In this document: one piece after another, positions 6,374 through 7,990 of the stretch | How positions within the stretch are numbered: the first letter of the stretch is position 1 | Layout of the letters: each line of letters begins with the position of its first letter | Assembly: GCA_946549155.1 (NCBI GenBank) | Contig: CAMNQN010000156.1 | Coordinates: 1 to 7,990, forward strand | Origin: an uncultured Lachnospiraceae bacterium | GTDB taxonomy: Bacteria; Bacillota; Clostridia; Lachnospirales; Lachnospiraceae | Length of the DNA: 7,990 bases | Reading direction: 5' to 3' | Notes under the pieces: model-generated | Told to the model about the DNA's origin: nothing | What the model saw: the letters and a program-made list of their open reading frames with translations, nothing else | Database searches by the model: none | Position numbers and translations under genes: made by a program

Positions 6374-7875
6374 AGAGAAAAGCAGGTGTTTTAATGCCGG
6401 TTACCAGTCTTCCGTCCCGATACGGAATTGGTTCTTTTTCCAGAGAGGCTTATGAGTTTGTGGATTTTCTGGAGGAGGCAGGGCAGACCTACTGGCAGAT
6501 TCTGCCGCTGGGACAGACCGGTTACGGGGATTCGCCCTATCAGTCGGTATCTACCTTTGCCGGGAATCCGTATTTCATTGATCTGGACTGCTTTGTGGAG
6601 GCGGGCTATCTGGAAGAGGCAGACCTGGCGACAGTGGATTGGGGAGAGGATCCGGTCCGGGTGGATTATGAAAAAATTTACCGCAGCCGGTTTCGAATCC
6701 TGCGGAAGGCTTACGAGAACAGCCCTTTTGCCCTGGAACGGGAGGAAGATGGGCGGCGGGAACAGAAGGAGTTTGCGCAATTTATCGCCCGGGAAGAACA
6801 GTGGCTGGCGGATTACGCGCTTTACAGCGCCATAAAGAATGAATTTCAGGGGAAGGGCCTGGCGGAATGGGAAGAGGAGATCCGGCTGAGAGAACCGGGG
6901 GCTCTGAACTTCTACCGGGAAAAGCTGGCGGACGAGATCCGGTTTTATGAATTTCAGCAGTATTTCTTCCGCAGGCAGTGGCTGGACCTGAAAAGGTACG
7001 CCAATGAGAAGGGGATTCAGATCATCGGGGATATCCCGGTCTATGTGGCCTTTGACAGCGCTGATACCTGGGCTCATCCGGAGCTGTTCCAGCTGGATGA
7101 AAAGGGCTTTCCCACAGCGGTGGCCGGCTGTCCGCCGGATGGCTTTTCCGCCACCGGGCAGCTTTGGGGAAACCCGTTGTACCGCTGGGATTATCACCGG
7201 GATACCGGCTATGACTGGTGGATGAAACGGCTGGCGGCCTGCTTTGAGCTGTACGACGTGGTACGGATTGATCATTTCCGGGGGTTTGACGAGTATTTTG
7301 CGATTCCCTACGGCGATGCTACGGCAGAGCGGGGAGGCTGGAGGCCGGGCCCTGGCTATGATTTTATGCGGGCAATCAAAAAAAATCTGGGTGATAAGTC
7401 TATTATTGCGGAAGATTTGGGTTTTCTGACCCCCACAGTGCTGAAGCTGGTGAAGGAGTCCGGTTACCCCGGCATGAAGGTGATGCAGTTTGCTTTTGAC
7501 AGCCGGGAGAAGGGAGACTACCTGCCTCACAATTATCCCTATAACTGTGTGGCTTACACCGGAACCCACGACAACGACACGATGGTGGGCTGGCTGGAGC
7601 ATGTGGACAAGGAGGACCTTGCGTTTGCGAAAAAGTATCTGAATATTTGTACTGCAGAGAACCTGCACTGGATCTTTATCCGCCATACGCTGGCATCGGT
7701 GGCGGACACTGCCATCATTCCGATTCAGGACTATCTGGGACTGGGCTCCGAGGCCCGGATCAATACGCCTTCAGTGCTGGGCGGCAACTGGCAGTGGAGA
7801 CTGCTGCCGGGACAACTGGACAAAGCGCTGGCAGAGCAGATGCTGGAGGCAGCCCATACATACGGGAGAGCGTAG
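6370..7875 (+). CDS. malQ: 4-alpha-glucanotransferase (amylomaltase), GH77
   Basis: Transfers alpha-1,4-glucan segments between malto-oligosaccharides and releases glucose, a cytoplasmic step of maltodextrin use. It has 501 aa, the typical compact bacterial length. GH77 landmarks in order: GVLMPVTSLPSRYGIGSF (6-23), WQILPLGQTGYGDSPYQS (42-59), NPYFIDLD (66-73), GDIPVYVAFDSADTWAHPEL (220-239), the 250s loop GCPPDGFSATGQLWGNPLY (253-271), the nucleophile Asp301 in RIDHFRGF (codon 7270-7272), the acid/base Glu348 in IIAEDLG (codon 7411-7413) and the transition-state Asp401 in GTHDND (codon 7570-7572). All three catalytic acids are present. The C-terminal SEARINTPS...NWQWR segment is complete. 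The ATG lies in an ATGA overlap with the LacI-family stop. The upstream purine stretch GAAGGGA (6353-6359) is a modest ribosome binding site, so translation is probably coupled. No glycogen phosphorylase gene is visible beside it. Confidence 0.97.
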   Translation: MKRKAGVLMPVTSLPSRYGIGSFSREAYEFVDFLEEAGQTYWQILPLGQTGYGDSPYQSVSTFAGNPYFIDLDCFVEAGYLEEADLATVDWGEDPVRVDYEKIYRSRFRILRKAYENSPFALEREEDGRREQKEFAQFIAREEQWLADYALYSAIKNEFQGKGLAEWEEEIRLREPGALNFYREKLADEIRFYEFQQYFFRRQWLDLKRYANEKGIQIIGDIPVYVAFDSADTWAHPELFQLDEKGFPTAVAGCPPDGFSATGQLWGNPLYRWDYHRDTGYDWWMKRLAACFELYDVVRIDHFRGFDEYFAIPYGDATAERGGWRPGPGYDFMRAIKKNLGDKSIIAEDLGFLTPTVLKLVKESGYPGMKVMQFAFDSREKGDYLPHNYPYNCVAYTGTHDNDTMVGWLEHVDKEDLAFAKKYLNICTAENLHWIFIRHTLASVADTAIIPIQDYLGLGSEARINTPSVLGGNWQWRLLPGQLDKALAEQMLEAAHTYGRA

Positions 7876-7990
7876 ATTGGCGCGTGTTTTGTTAAATAGT
7901 AGGACGCAGGAAGAGGCGGGCGCGCAGGGCCACAAGCATCTGGAAAATAACTCCGGATACCAAGAAAATCTAAGATGCAGCCGGACGAAA
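7876..7990 (+). other. 3' flank with no recognised gene; one short frame open to the window edge
   Basis: The 115 bp after malQ contain no clear rho-independent terminator. The only structure is weak: GCATCT (7936-7941) can pair with AGATGC (7973-7978), and TCCGG (7952-7956) with CCGGA (7981-7985), and neither is followed by a T-run. A frame beginning at TTG 7877, seven bases after the GGGAGAG at 7864-7870, stays open for 38 codons to the edge. Its translation (starting LARVLLNSRT) matches no family I know. An ATG at 7975 in the same stretch has no good ribosome binding site. Whether the operon continues cannot be decided here. Confidence 0.35.

Noticed and set aside
6391..7686. 431-codon open frame on the minus strand opposite malQ
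   Set aside because: It lies entirely within a gene with all GH77 catalytic residues. Its translation resembles no protein family, and long antisense frames are expected when the sense gene rarely uses codons that create reverse-strand stops.
7936..7985. Interleaved short inverted repeats as a terminator after malQ
   Set aside because: The stems are five to six bases with loops over 20 bases, they interleave so they cannot form a simple stem, and no T-run follows.
1..7990. Mobile element, CRISPR array, tRNA/rRNA, riboswitch or defence genes
   Set aside because: No transposase, integrase, regularly spaced repeats, structured RNA signature or defence-type domain was seen. The window is accounted for by sugar-utilisation genes with short gaps.

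Overview
The window reads as part of one plus-strand catabolic operon for uptake and breakdown of alpha-glucosides (malto- or isomalto-oligosaccharides) in a Gram-positive, Clostridia-type bacterium, most likely a gut Lachnospiraceae member. That assignment is inference. It rests on moderately GC-rich coding DNA, strong AGGAGG-type ribosome binding sites, short CUT1 permeases without the long MalF periplasmic insert, no ATPase gene in the cluster, and a local LacI regulator with the usual Bacillota layout. No species can be named from the sequence.

Layout, all on the plus strand: (1) 2-1066, the C-terminal ~354 residues of a CUT1 sugar-binding protein whose signal peptide and first lobe lie upstream of the window; (2) 1067-1213, a non-coding gap with a 10-bp direct repeat and a strand-asymmetric, terminator-like hairpin; (3) 1214-2059 and 2061-2897, the two membrane permeases, one base apart; (4) 2931-5267, a cytoplasmic GH31 glycosidase related to the YicI branch; (5) 5324-6373, a LacI-family regulator; (6) 6370-7875, a GH77 4-alpha-glucanotransferase (MalQ) whose ATG overlaps the regulator's stop as ATGA; (7) 7876-7990, a flank with no recognisable gene but one frame open to the window edge.

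Inferred working model: the lipid-anchored binding protein captures an oligosaccharide outside the cell and the two permeases import it, powered by an ATPase encoded elsewhere, as with MsmK-type shared ATPases. Inside the cell the GH31 enzyme releases monosaccharide from non-reducing ends while MalQ disproportionates malto-oligosaccharides. The LacI protein probably senses the sugar and represses the operon from an operator upstream of the window. The hairpin after the binding-protein gene probably lets that gene be expressed above the permeases.

I found no wholly new system. The window looks like a well-ordered but conventional carbohydrate-utilisation locus. Its most interesting points are the inter-cistronic hairpin, the non-YicI residues in the GH31 -1 subsite, and a regulator embedded in and translationally coupled to a metabolic enzyme.
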